32,896 nt of DNA, from assembly GCA_025453995.1 (NCBI GenBank), contig JALOPH010000007.1:1-32896 (forward strand), in the 5' to 3' direction. Below are positions 13,246 to 23,000 of the stretch, piece after piece. This DNA is from Desulfobacterales bacterium. Lineage in GTDB: Bacteria; Desulfobacterota; Desulfobacteria; Desulfobacterales; Desulfosalsimonadaceae. A program made the translations under genes and the position numbers. The notes under the pieces are model-generated. The model had not been told where the DNA came from, ran no database searches, and saw nothing but the letters and a program-made list of their open reading frames with translations. Positions within the stretch are counted from its first letter, which is position 1. Every line of letters begins with the position of its first letter.

Positions 13246-14843
13246 GCGTCAAAGATCTGCCCTGGCAGATTGTCTGGGACAAGGACAAATGCACCCTGTG
13301 CGGCAAATGCACGGCCATATGCCCGGTTCATGCCATTGAACTGGGGGTGTTTCGAAAAAGAATGGTGGATGTTTCCCTGGGCATCGGCGCGCCGCCGGGG
13401 AACGTGTTTAAAACATTCTACGGCATCCGCCAGAAAACCGCGCCTGCCTATCACTGCATCGGGTGCGCCATGTGCGCCATGGTCTGCCCGTCCGATGCCA
13501 TCATGCCCTGTCGAACCGATGAAGCGGATAAACTCAGATTTCATATCAACCAGGGAGGGGAACCCGAGCGCCGGGGCGGGCGAAGAAACTCGCCCGGCGG
13601 GGTGTTGGACCGGATCAAGTTCATCCGGATCTCCATGCTCACCGACCCGGCACTGGACGCCGGACGCCATGAATTTGAAATGCGCACCCTTTTGGGAAGG
13701 ATTCTGCCACCGGAGGAAAATATCCGGTTTGTCCGGGAACACGGCTGGATTCCGCCGGTTCGGGAGATATATCCGCTGATTATCGGCGGCATGTCATTCG
13801 GCGCGCTGTCGCCCACCATGTGGGAAGGGCTTCAGATGGGGGTGGCGTATCTCAATGAGGAGCTGGGCATGCCGGTGAGGATCAGCACGGGCGAAGGCGG
13901 GTGCCCGCCCCGGCTGCTGAGGTCCCGATTTCTGCAATATGTGATCTTGCAGATTGCCAGCGGTTATTTCGGGTGGGATGAAATCATCCATGCCATTCCT
14001 GAAATGAAAGTCGATCCATGCGCCGTTGAAATCAAATACGGTCAGGGCGCAAAGCCCGGCGACGGCGGACTGCTCATGTGGCACAAGGTCAACCGTCTCA
14101 TTGCGGCTATTCGCGGTGTGCCGCCCGGGGTCAGCCTGCCGAGCCCGCCCACCCATCAGACCAAGTATTCCATCGAAGAATCCGTGGCCAAAATGATCCA
14201 GTCCATGTATATGGCCTGGGGGTTCAGGGTGCCGGTGTATCCCAAGATATCGGCTACATCCACGGCCCTGGCGGTACTCAACAATCTGACACGCAACCCC
14301 TATGCAGCCGGGCTTGCCATTGATGGCGAAGACGGGGGCACCGGCGCTGCGTATAATGTTTCCATGGACCACATGGGCCATCCTATTGCCAGTTGCCTGC
14401 GGGACTGCTATCAGAATCTTGTCTCGGTTGGACAGCAGAATGAAATCCCCCTGTTTGCCGGGGGCGGGATCGGCAAATCCGGCAACCTGGCGGCCAATGC
14501 GGCGGCTCTGATCATGCTGGGCGCTTCCGGCATCCAGGTGGGCAAGTACATCATGCAGGCGGCCGCCGGGTGCGTGGGATCTGAATCGGGAAGGTGCAAC
14601 ATCTGCAACATCGGGCTGTGTCCCAAGGGGATCACGTCCCAGGATCCCCGGCTCTATCGCCGGCTCGACCCGGAGGATGTGGCCCAGCGGATCGTGGATA
14701 CTTTTGTGAGCTTTGACACCGAACTGCGGAAAATCGTGGCGCCTCTGGGGCGGTCCACGTCGCTTCCCATCGGCATGTCCGATGCGCTGGGCGTTGATGA
14801 TGCCGCGGTGGCGGAGCGATTGAAAATAAAGTATGTTGTGTAA
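13209..14843 (+). CDS. gltB: Glutamate synthase, FMN/Fe-S synthase part with N-terminal ferredoxin domain
   Basis: The 544-residue protein starts with two [4Fe-4S] motifs: Cys28/31/34/38 followed by Pro, and Cys83/86/89/93 followed by Pro. The glutamate synthase FMN barrel follows, with GGMSFGALSP, ISTGEGG, EIKYGQGAKPGDGG, AIDGEDGGTGAA, PLFAGGGIG and LGASGIQVGKYIM. CNICNIGLCPKGI near residue 460 corresponds to the cysteine loop that binds the 3Fe-4S cluster. It converts 2-oxoglutarate and ammonia to glutamate using electrons from the partner subunit or ferredoxin. This is the archaeal-type arrangement. It overlaps the amidotransferase gene by 37 bases and is followed 39 bases later by the third gene. 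The symbol is used in the broad sense of the large-subunit catalytic part. Confidence 0.9.
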   Translation: MSSNTTIIPSSLSVKDLPWQIVWDKDKCTLCGKCTAICPVHAIELGVFRKRMVDVSLGIGAPPGNVFKTFYGIRQKTAPAYHCIGCAMCAMVCPSDAIMPCRTDEADKLRFHINQGGEPERRGGRRNSPGGVLDRIKFIRISMLTDPALDAGRHEFEMRTLLGRILPPEENIRFVREHGWIPPVREIYPLIIGGMSFGALSPTMWEGLQMGVAYLNEELGMPVRISTGEGGCPPRLLRSRFLQYVILQIASGYFGWDEIIHAIPEMKVDPCAVEIKYGQGAKPGDGGLLMWHKVNRLIAAIRGVPPGVSLPSPPTHQTKYSIEESVAKMIQSMYMAWGFRVPVYPKISATSTALAVLNNLTRNPYAAGLAIDGEDGGTGAAYNVSMDHMGHPIASCLRDCYQNLVSVGQQNEIPLFAGGGIGKSGNLAANAAALIMLGASGIQVGKYIMQAAAGCVGSESGRCNICNIGLCPKGITSQDPRLYRRLDPEDVAQRIVDTFVSFDTELRKIVAPLGRSTSLPIGMSDALGVDDAAVAERLKIKYVV

Positions 14844-14869
14844 ATTTTTCGTCCCCAGGATGAAAAATT
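14843..14869 (+). other. Hairpin starting at the gltB stop codon, inside the operon
   Basis: AATTTTTC (14843-14850) pairs with GAAAAATT (14862-14869), extended by a wobble-containing GTCC/GGAT inner stem. The stop codon is at 14841-14843. It sits before the ATG at 14883, so it could adjust the ratio of the two proteins by attenuation or RNA processing. Confidence 0.45.
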
Positions 14870-14882
14870 CATGGAGCAATAG

Positions 14883-17297
14883 ATGGAAAGCGAGCAATAT
14901 CATATTATTTCAGGAAAAGAAAAAGATGTCCGGCTTGAATCCAGGGTTCTTGAGGAGCGGATTCAGGCGGCCGTGGAACAGGGCCATCGGCATATCGAGG
15001 TCCATGCATTCGGCCAGCACGGCATCGGCGGCAGGCTATGGAAAGCCGGTTCAGAAAAAGTTCATGTCCGGGTGACCGGACATACCGGCCAGCGCCTTGG
15101 ATCTATGGGCTTTCCCGGTACACGCATTGAGGCAATGGGCCCTGCATCCGATGATGTGGGATGGCTTAATGCCGGCGCCCAAATCATTGTTCGCGGTAAC
15201 GCGGGCAACGGCGTGGCCAATGCCATGGCCCAGGGGAAAGTCTATATCGCCGGGAATATCGGCGCCCGAGGCATGACCATGACCAAGCACAATCCAAAGC
15301 ATGCGCCGCCGGAACTCTGGGTGCTGGGCTCTGCCGGAGATTATTTCGGAGAGTTTATGGCCGGCGGCATTGCCGTGATCTGCGGAATCGATGGCCAGAG
15401 CCCGGATAATATTCTGGGATACAGGCCCCTGGTGGGCATGGTGGGGGGTAGAGTATTTTTCCGGGGACGTCATGGCGGTTACAGCAAAAGCGATGCCAAG
15501 CTGATGCCCATAGATGATGCGGACTGGAAATGGCTGGAAGAAAATCTTAAAAAATTCCTGGAAGCCATTCACCGGATTGAGCTTTATGACGAATTATCCA
15601 TTAGGGACCGCTGGGAGCTGATCGCCGCGCGAGCGCCCCATGACAAGGTCATCCGGCGCATCCGGTCCCTTCCTGAATTCCATGATGCCGTGTGGAACAG
15701 GGAACTCGGCAAGGGGGGGCTGGTGGGAGATCTGTCTGACGCGGATATGAATAAAATCCCCATTATCACCACCGGTGAATTCCGCCGGTATGTGCCGGTC
15801 TGGGCCAACCGGAAATACAAGGCGCCTTGTGAAACCGCATGCCCTTCGGGAATCCCGGTTCAAGACCGGTGGCGCCTGATCCGGGAAGGCCGGGTGGATG
15901 AGGCCGTGGATTTGGCGTTGGCGTATACCCCTTTTCCGGCCACGGTGTGCGGATATCTTTGTCCGAATTTGTGCATGACGGCCTGTACCCGTCAAACAGC
16001 CATGATGCCCTCGGTTGACATCACCCAGCTCGGCAAGGCCAGCGTCAAGGCCAAGCTGCCGAAGATGCCCGAGGTTTCCGGGAAAAAAATCGCCGTCATC
16101 GGCGGCGGTCCGGCCGGGATTTCCGTGGCCTGGCAATTGCGGCACCGGGGGCATGAGGCCGTTATTTATGATGCTTCTGAAGATCTGGGCGGAAAAGTCA
16201 TTTCGGTCATTCCGGAAACGCGAATCCCAAAAGATGTGATCGCCGAGGAATTAAAGCGGATCAAGCAAATCATCCCCCATGTGCATCTTCAGCAGAAGCT
16301 CACCAAAGACGACATTGAGCAGCTCAAGACGGACTTTGATTTTGTGGTGATCGCCACCGGCGCGCGGCAGTCCAGGACGCTTCCCGTGCCGGGAAAAGAG
16401 AAGATGATCACGGCCTTTGACTTTTTAAAGCGCGCCAAGATCGGCGGCATCGATCCCGGCAGAAATGTGGTTATTATCGGCGCCGGAAATGTGGGATGCG
16501 ACGTGGCCACGGAAGCCCGTCGCCTGGGAGCAAAACAACTGACGCTCATTGATGTTCAGAAACCGGCGGCTTTCGGCAAGGAAAAATCCCACGCAGAAGC
16601 AGCAGGCGCAAAGTTCCGTTGGCCGTGCTTTACCAAAGAGATTACGGATAAAGGCGTGGTGCTGGATACCGGAGAAGTGATCGCGGCGGACACGGTGGTC
16701 ATTTCCATCGGCGATATGCCCGAACTGGATTTTCTGCCCGATACGGTAAAAACCGGCAAGGGGTTTATACTGGTGAATGAAGTTTACCGGACAACGGATC
16801 ACAAGATTTTCGCCGTGGGCGACACCGTAAAACCGGGCCTTCTGACGGATGCCATCGGCGCGGGCCGGAAAGCAGCGGCCGTCATATCCGACATTCTTGA
16901 AGGAAAACGACCGTCGGGAAAGGTTCAGAGCGGGCAGGGGCGGCAGGAATCATCAGAAGGCCGGGTATCCGAATACCAGGGAGTTCATGCGGGTGTTTGG
17001 GACGACCGGAAAGTCATCGATAAGGGGCGCGTGAAACTGGAATACTTTGACCCCAGAATCACCGAATTTCACGACGTCCATGAATGCGGGACCGAGTGCC
17101 TGTCCTGCGGCGCCTGCCGGGACTGCGGGATCTGCGTGGCGGTCTGCCCCCAGGCGGCCATCAGCCGGAAGAGTCTCGAAAACAATGGATATGAGTATGT
17201 GGTGGCCCCGGATCGCTGTATCGGCTGCGGTTTTTGCGGGGGCGCGTGTCCCTGCGGTGTATGGGATTTGGTGGAAAACGAGCCCATGAATGTTTGA
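14883..17297 (+). CDS. Glutamate synthase fusion: GXGXG domain + NAD(P)H-oxidoreductase subunit + ferredoxin domain
   Basis: Three parts appear in one 804-residue chain. Residues about 30-230 are the GXGXG beta-helix normally at the C-terminus of GltB (GQHGIGG, GHTGQRLGSMG, GNAGNGVANAMAQG, GNIGARGM). Residues about 300-680 resemble GltD: the N-terminal cysteines 316, 320, 356, 360, 364 and 368, FAD motif GGGPAG (407-412), NAD(P) motif GAGNVG (533-538) and the FAVGDTV segment that closes the FAD site. The last 75 residues are a ferredoxin domain with Cys739/742/745/748/751/755 and Cys779/782/785/789. The fusion would carry electrons from NAD(P)H, or from ferredoxin, to the FMN site of the preceding protein. 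The small subunit is also related to NfnB-type bifurcating flavoproteins, so the electron donor is open. Last gene of the glt operon. Confidence 0.88.
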   Translation: MESEQYHIISGKEKDVRLESRVLEERIQAAVEQGHRHIEVHAFGQHGIGGRLWKAGSEKVHVRVTGHTGQRLGSMGFPGTRIEAMGPASDDVGWLNAGAQIIVRGNAGNGVANAMAQGKVYIAGNIGARGMTMTKHNPKHAPPELWVLGSAGDYFGEFMAGGIAVICGIDGQSPDNILGYRPLVGMVGGRVFFRGRHGGYSKSDAKLMPIDDADWKWLEENLKKFLEAIHRIELYDELSIRDRWELIAARAPHDKVIRRIRSLPEFHDAVWNRELGKGGLVGDLSDADMNKIPIITTGEFRRYVPVWANRKYKAPCETACPSGIPVQDRWRLIREGRVDEAVDLALAYTPFPATVCGYLCPNLCMTACTRQTAMMPSVDITQLGKASVKAKLPKMPEVSGKKIAVIGGGPAGISVAWQLRHRGHEAVIYDASEDLGGKVISVIPETRIPKDVIAEELKRIKQIIPHVHLQQKLTKDDIEQLKTDFDFVVIATGARQSRTLPVPGKEKMITAFDFLKRAKIGGIDPGRNVVIIGAGNVGCDVATEARRLGAKQLTLIDVQKPAAFGKEKSHAEAAGAKFRWPCFTKEITDKGVVLDTGEVIAADTVVISIGDMPELDFLPDTVKTGKGFILVNEVYRTTDHKIFAVGDTVKPGLLTDAIGAGRKAAAVISDILEGKRPSGKVQSGQGRQESSEGRVSEYQGVHAGVWDDRKVIDKGRVKLEYFDPRITEFHDVHECGTECLSCGACRDCGICVAVCPQAAISRKSLENNGYEYVVAPDRCIGCGFCGGACPCGVWDLVENEPMNV

Positions 17298-17416
17298 CGG
17301 AAGTTTGGTGTTGATTTGAACGGCTGATCTGTTAAAAGGCCTTAGCCCAAATGGAAATGGGCTATCAAAGGATCAAAACCAAAACATATTGGCATGTTAA
17401 TCAATTTAAGACGGTA

Positions 17417-18070
17417 ATGTTTCAGGCGATTCTGTTTGACAGTGACGGTGTGCTTATCGATTCAGAACGGCTGTTTTTTGAAGCGACCCGTGATGCCTTC
17501 GAGTCCGCGGGAAGCTTTATTTCTCGCGGGCAATGGGCGACGTGGTATTTGAGCGAAGGGAAACGTTCCCGTGAAATCGCCGGGCTGGTTGGCATACCCT
17601 CTTCCCGTTTGGATGAGATCATCGCACGGCGGGACAAATTGTTCTGGGATCAAATTGACCGGGGAGCGCCCCTCTTGCCCGGCGTGGCGGAGACGCTGGA
17701 TCACCTTGACGGGCAATTTCGCCTTGCGGTGGTGACCGGGGCATCCCGAAAGCATTATGATCGGGTTCATGCATCAACGAACTTGCGGGATTACTTTGAG
17801 GTTATGGTCACGAAAGATGAATGCGAGCATGTCAAACCTCATCCGGAGGCATACCTGACCGCTTTGCATAAGCTTTCACTGAAACCCTGCGAATGTCTGG
17901 CTGTGGAGGATTCTCCCCGAGGCGCGACAGCGGCTTTAAAAGCGGGGATCCCCTGCGTTGTCATCCCGACGGGCCTGACGGATATAGCGCTCTGTCCGGA
18001 GGGATGCAGGATTCTGCATAACATATCGTGTCTTAAGGATTTGCTCGAAAAAGAAAGGCCAGTGGCATGA
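17417..18070 (+). CDS. HAD-superfamily hydrolase, beta-phosphoglucomutase/phosphoglycolate-phosphatase-like
   Basis: From the ATG at 17417 the product starts MFQAILFDSDGVLIDSE, placing HAD motif I (DSDGV) at residues 8-12 as usual; an in-frame ATG at 17351 would add 22 residues unlike the family. Motif II is VVTGASR, motif III the Lys in HVKPHPEAY, and motif IV EDSPRGATAALKAG. A helical cap (about 15-80) marks subclass IA. It should remove or move phosphate on a small sugar phosphate or similar substrate, which cannot be named. Its stop overlaps the ATG of the carbonic anhydrase gene (ATGA at 18067-18070), so the two are translated together. The ribosome site is poor. Confidence 0.85.
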   Translation: MFQAILFDSDGVLIDSERLFFEATRDAFESAGSFISRGQWATWYLSEGKRSREIAGLVGIPSSRLDEIIARRDKLFWDQIDRGAPLLPGVAETLDHLDGQFRLAVVTGASRKHYDRVHASTNLRDYFEVMVTKDECEHVKPHPEAYLTALHKLSLKPCECLAVEDSPRGATAALKAGIPCVVIPTGLTDIALCPEGCRILHNISCLKDLLEKERPVA

Positions 18071-18690
18071 GAACGCTCCCTCAGTTGTTTGAGAACAATC
18101 GGCAATGGTCGGCAAGGATCAATCTGTCGGATCCGGGATTTTTTCAAAGGCTTGTCCGGCAGCAAACGCCAGACTTTCTTTGGATTGGATGCTCTGATAG
18201 CCGGGTCCCCGCAAACCAAATCGTCGGTCTTCTTCCCGGAGAATTGTTCGTGCACCGGAACGTTGCCAACCTTGTCATTCACTCTGACATGAACTGCCTT
18301 TCAGTCATTCAATATGCTGTGGATGTTCTGAAAATAAGACATATCATAGTATGCGGCCACTATGGCTGTGGAGGGATCAGAGCTGCGATGGAAAGCCGGC
18401 CGCACGGTCTGATCGACAATTGGCTGGGCCACATACGGGATATTTATCATAAACGGCAGGACGAATTGATGTCGATTGCCGATCAAGAGCTGCGGATTAA
18501 CCGTCTATGTGAACTCAATGTTGAAGAACAGGTGAAGAACGTAGCCAACACAAGCATCGTTCAAGATGCGTGGCGCAAAGGTCAAACTCTGATTGTTCAC
18601 GGCTGGATTTACGGAATTTCAGACGGACTTCTAAAAGATCTCGGTTTTTCCGTATCGTCTGCCTATGACTTGAAAGGGTTGAAAAAATGA
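18067..18690 (+). CDS. Beta-class carbonic anhydrase
   Basis: The 207-residue protein contains the beta-carbonic-anhydrase motifs IGCSDSRVP (Cys42, Asp44, Arg46) and CGHYGCGG (His98, Cys101), which give the zinc ligands and the Asp/Arg pair, plus LFVHRNVANLV. It interconverts carbon dioxide and bicarbonate in the cytoplasm. It follows the HAD gene with a four-base overlap and lies 28 bases before carA. Bicarbonate is a substrate of carbamoyl phosphate synthase, so the location makes sense as substrate supply; that link is inference. Length and motifs are typical of the Can/CynT group. Confidence 0.93.
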   Translation: MRTLPQLFENNRQWSARINLSDPGFFQRLVRQQTPDFLWIGCSDSRVPANQIVGLLPGELFVHRNVANLVIHSDMNCLSVIQYAVDVLKIRHIIVCGHYGCGGIRAAMESRPHGLIDNWLGHIRDIYHKRQDELMSIADQELRINRLCELNVEEQVKNVANTSIVQDAWRKGQTLIVHGWIYGISDGLLKDLGFSVSSAYDLKGLKK

Positions 18691-18718
18691 TGCATACATC
18701 ATCGGCTGTGGATATATC

Positions 18719-19861
18719 ATGAAAGCATTACTGGCTTTAGAAGACGGCCGGACATTTGAATGCCGGAGCTTTGCCGGAGAGGGCGAAGCATCCGGTGAAG
18801 TGGTTTTTAACACAAGCATGACCGGGTATCAGGAAATTTTGACCGATCCGTCCTACCGGGGTCAGATGGTCACCATGACCTATCCGCTGGTAGGCAATTA
18901 CGGCGTCAATCCGGAGGATGTGGAATCCGACCGGATACAGGTGGCGGCTTTTATTCTGCGCGAATACCAGGATTTTCCGAGCAATTTCCGGTCTACAAAA
19001 ACGCTTAGGCAATATCTGCAATCCGAAAATGTTTTGGGCATCGACGAACTCGACACCCGGGCCTTGACCCGGCACATTCGCACCGTGGGCGCGTTGCGAG
19101 CCATGATTTCCACCATAGACCTCGACCCGGAGTCTCTTGTGGCGCGAACCCGGCAAACCCCGAAAATGGAAGGACAGGACCTGGCCAGCGCCGTCACCAC
19201 GGGCCGGCCTTATTTCTGGGAAGACGGAAAACCGGTGTTTGTGGAAGAGAAAAATCTACCCCTGACCCGATCCCTCTGGAAGGATTCCGATGGGATTTAC
19301 CGGGTGGTGGCCTTTGATTTTGGTATCAAATACAATATTTTGAGAAATTTGGCGGTTGCTGGATGCCAGACACTGGTGGTGCCGGCGGCAACAAAAGCCC
19401 AAACCATCCGGGACCTTTCCCCTGACGGGATTTTTTTGTCCAATGGTCCCGGTGACCCGGAGCCGGTGTCCTATGCCGTTTCCACCATCCGGGAACTTCT
19501 GGGGTATAAGCCCATGTTTGGGATTTGCCTGGGAATCCAACTCCTGGGACTGGCCCTGGGCGGGAAGACGTATAAGCTTAAATTCGGCCACCGGGGAGGC
19601 AACCAGCCGGTGCAGAACCTGATGACCCGGCGGGTGGAGGTCACCTCCCAGAATCATGGGTTTGCGGTCGATCCCGACAGTCTGGACGCCAATCAGGTGG
19701 AGCTGACCCATGTGAATTTAAATGACAACACCCTGGAAGGGTTCCGGCATAAAAGTTATCCGCTCTTTGCCGTTCAATATCATCCGGAAGCTTCACCAGG
19801 CCCCCATGATGCAGGATATCTTTTTGAAGAATTTTCGGAAATGATGAAAAACAACCAATAG
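18719..19861 (+). CDS. carA: Carbamoyl phosphate synthase, small (glutaminase) subunit
   Basis: The 380-residue product is a complete CarA. The N-terminal domain opens with LALEDGRTFECRSFAGEGEA and holds FNTSMTGYQEILTDPSY. The C-terminal class I amidotransferase carries the nucleophile Cys270 in MFGICLGIQLL and the His355/Glu357 pair in YHPEASPGPHD. SNGPGDP forms the oxyanion region. It hydrolyses glutamine and channels ammonia to CarB, for arginine and pyrimidine synthesis. It is separated from carB by about 220 bases filled with repeats. No clear ribosome site was seen just before the ATG, and its short distance from the carbonic anhydrase gene suggests co-transcription. Confidence 0.96.
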   Translation: MKALLALEDGRTFECRSFAGEGEASGEVVFNTSMTGYQEILTDPSYRGQMVTMTYPLVGNYGVNPEDVESDRIQVAAFILREYQDFPSNFRSTKTLRQYLQSENVLGIDELDTRALTRHIRTVGALRAMISTIDLDPESLVARTRQTPKMEGQDLASAVTTGRPYFWEDGKPVFVEEKNLPLTRSLWKDSDGIYRVVAFDFGIKYNILRNLAVAGCQTLVVPAATKAQTIRDLSPDGIFLSNGPGDPEPVSYAVSTIRELLGYKPMFGICLGIQLLGLALGGKTYKLKFGHRGGNQPVQNLMTRRVEVTSQNHGFAVDPDSLDANQVELTHVNLNDNTLEGFRHKSYPLFAVQYHPEASPGPHDAGYLFEEFSEMMKNNQ

Positions 19862-20069
19862 AAGTCAGGAGTCAGAATCCAGAATCCAGAATAAATGATG
19901 AATTAACTTAAAAAAAGGCAGAAGAAGTCCCCCTTGATAAAGGGGGATTTAGGGGGATTTAAAAAAAATCATGAAATCCCCCCAACCCCTTGTGAAAGGG
20001 GGGCATCAGCAGGAGACTTTGATATTCAGATGTCTTATTCTGGCTCCTGGATTCTGGCTTCTGAATTCT
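19862..20069. repeat. Composite repeat block between carA and carB
   Basis: A direct AGTCAGGAGTCAGAATCCAG-type block starts at about 19863, and an inverted counterpart, with CTGGCTCCTGGAT at 20040-20052, runs to about 20069. Nested between them are two C-rich/G-rich palindromes, 19925-19960 and 19974-20006, of the type also found at 1379 and 5145. No gene was seen. Confidence 0.65.
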
Positions 20070-20082
20070 AAGAATTACAACC

Positions 20083-23000
20083 ATGCCCAAGAGAACTGAC
20101 ATTCATAAAATTTTGATCATCGGCGCCGGCCCCATCATCATAAGCCAGGGGTGCGAGTTCGACTATTCCGGAACCCAGGCCTGCAAGGCCTTAAAAGAAG
20201 AAGGGTATGAAGTCGTTCTGGTGAACAGCAACCCGGCCACCATCATGACCGACCCGGATATGGCTGACCGGACTTATATCGAGCCCATCACGCCCAAAAT
20301 GGTGGCCATGATTATCGAAAAAGAGCGGCCCGATGCGCTGCTCCCGACCCTGGGCGGCCAGACAGGATTAAATACCGCAGTCGCCCTGGCTGAACAAGGG
20401 GTGCTGGAAAAATACGGTGTGGAAATGATCGGCGCCACCCTGGCGGCCATCAAAAAGGCAGAAGACAGGGATCTGTTCCGCAAAGCCATGGAAAAAATCG
20501 GCCTGCGGATTCCCAGAAGCGGGATCGCAAATGACATGGAAGCCGCGCGCCGCATCTCAGCCGATATCGGGTTTCCCATCATCGTCCGGCCGGCGTTTAC
20601 CCTTGGCGGCACTGGCGGAGGCATTGCCTACAATCCCGAAGACCTTGAGATCCTTGCCAATTCCGGCTTAGATGCCAGCATGATCCGGCAGGTCATGCTG
20701 GAAGAATCCGTGCTGGGATGGAAGGAATATGAACTGGAGGTCATGCGGGACCGATGCGACAATGTGGTGATTGTCTGCTCCATTGAAAACATGGATCCCA
20801 TGGGCGTTCACACCGGAGACAGCATCACCGTCGCCCCGGCCCAGACGTTGACGGATAAGGAATACCAGGTCATGCGGGACGCTTCCATCGCCATCCTGCG
20901 GGAGATCGGCGTGGATACCGGCGGGTCCAATGTGCAGTTCGCCGTCAACCCTCAAAACGGCGACATGATCGTGGTGGAAATGAACCCAAGGGTATCCCGG
21001 AGCTCGGCGCTGGCGTCCAAGGCCACAGGGTTTCCCATCGCCAAAATCGCCGCCAAGCTCGCCGTGGGATATACATTAGATGAGCTTCCCAATGACATCA
21101 CCGGCGAGACTGTGGCGTCCTTTGAGCCGGCGCTTGACTACTGCGTGGTGAAGATTCCCCGGTGGACGTTTGAGAAATTCCCGGATGCTGAAGATGTGCT
21201 GACCACCTCCATGCGTTCCGTGGGGGAAACCATGTCCATCGGCCGTACGTTTAAGGAAGCGCTGCAGAAAGGGCTTCGCTCCCTTGAGATCGGCAGGTTC
21301 GGCTTCGGCGCGGATGGAAAAGACGAACTGGACGAAAAGATCAATAAGGCATCGATTGAAGAAATTGAAAAAGTGCTGGCAAAACCCAACTCCAAGCGGA
21401 TCTTTCAAATCTGGAGGGCGCTGATTTCCGGAATGCCGGTTGAAGATATATGCAGGATCACCGGAATAGATCCCTGGTTTTTGCAACAGATGCGCCAGAT
21501 AATCGAGACGCAAAAAATGATTTCCGAAATCGTCGATTCCATTGCCCCGGAAATGCTTCAGCGCGCCAAGAGAATGGGATTTTCAGACGTACAGATCGGA
21601 TATCTGACAAAAAAGGATGAGGCATTTGTCCGATCCCTCAGAATCAAACACAAGATCCGTCCGGTATATAAACTGGTGGACACCTGCGCGGCGGAGTTTA
21701 AAGCAGCCACGCCCTATTATTACTCCACCTATGAAATGGAAAACGAAGCCCGGCTGTCGGACAAGAGAAAAGTCATGATTCTGGGCGGAGGGCCCAACCG
21801 CATCGGCCAGGGGATTGAATTTGACTACTGCTGCGTGCATGCCTCTTTTGCGCTGAGGGAAATGGGGATCGAGAGCATCATGGTCAACAGCAACCCCGAA
21901 ACCGTGAGCACGGATTACGACACATCCGACAAGCTCTATTTCGAGCCATTGACCCATGAGGATGTGCTCCATATTGTCGATACTGAAAAACCTGACGGCG
22001 TCATTGTTCAGTTCGGAGGTCAGACACCGCTGAATCTGGCCATGCCGCTGCTCACATCCGGAGCGCCCGTCATCGGAACCCACCCCAAAAGCATTGCCCG
22101 GGCGGAAGACCGCAAGCAGTTTCAGGTCATGCTCAAAAAACTTGGATTAAAACAGCCTGCCAATGGAACGGCCAAGTCAGTTGCCGGCGCCGTAAAAGTG
22201 GCCCATAAAATCGGTTTTCCGGTGATTGTGCGTCCGTCCTATGTGCTGGGCGGGCGGGCCATGAAGATCGTCTATGACAAAAAGGCGTTAGAAAATTTCA
22301 CCCGTCTGGCCATGCTCGCGTCCCCCGGATATCCGGTGCTGATTGATAAATTTCTGGAAGACGCCATAGAGGTAGATGTGGACGCAATTTCAGACGGACA
22401 CATAACGGTCATCGGCGGGATCATGGAACATATTGAAGCCGCAGGGGTTCATTCCGGCGACTCGGCGTGCGTGCTCCCGCCATATAGTTTGACGGCTTCC
22501 GAAATTGATGAAATCATCGCCGCCACCAAGGCCATGGCAAAGGAACTCAACGTCATCGGCCTCATGAATGTACAGTATGCCATCAAAGGCGGCGAGTTGT
22601 TCGTCCTGGAAGTTAATCCCAGGGCGTCGCGCACCATACCTTTTGTGAGCAAGGCCACCGGCGTCCCCCTGGCAAAGCTGGCAACAAAAGTGATGGCGGG
22701 AAAAACCTTGAGTGAACTCGGCTTCACACGCGAAATTATCCCATCCCATGTTTCCGTAAAAGAAGCGGTCATGCCCTTTGACCGGTTTCCGGGAGTGGAT
22801 GTGCTGCTTGGGCCGGAAATGAAATCAACCGGCGAGGTCATGGGGATCGATACGGAGTTCGGCCGGGCCTACGCCAAGTCCCAGCTTGCCGCAGGACAGA
22901 ACCTGCCCACCGATGGCGCCGTGTTCATCAGCATTCAGGATTCGGACAAACAAGCCGTGCTTCCGGTGGCCAAACAATTCAGGGATATCGGTTTTACCGT

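Noticed and set aside
13794-14903. Open frame of about 370 codons on the minus strand inside gltB
   Set aside because: It mirrors a strongly conserved catalytic gene and has no recognised motif or ribosome site.
17343-17364. Seven-base inverted repeat (TAGCCCA / TGGGCTA) before the HAD gene
   Set aside because: Short stem with no T-run and overlapping a possible start codon; not convincing as terminator or operator.
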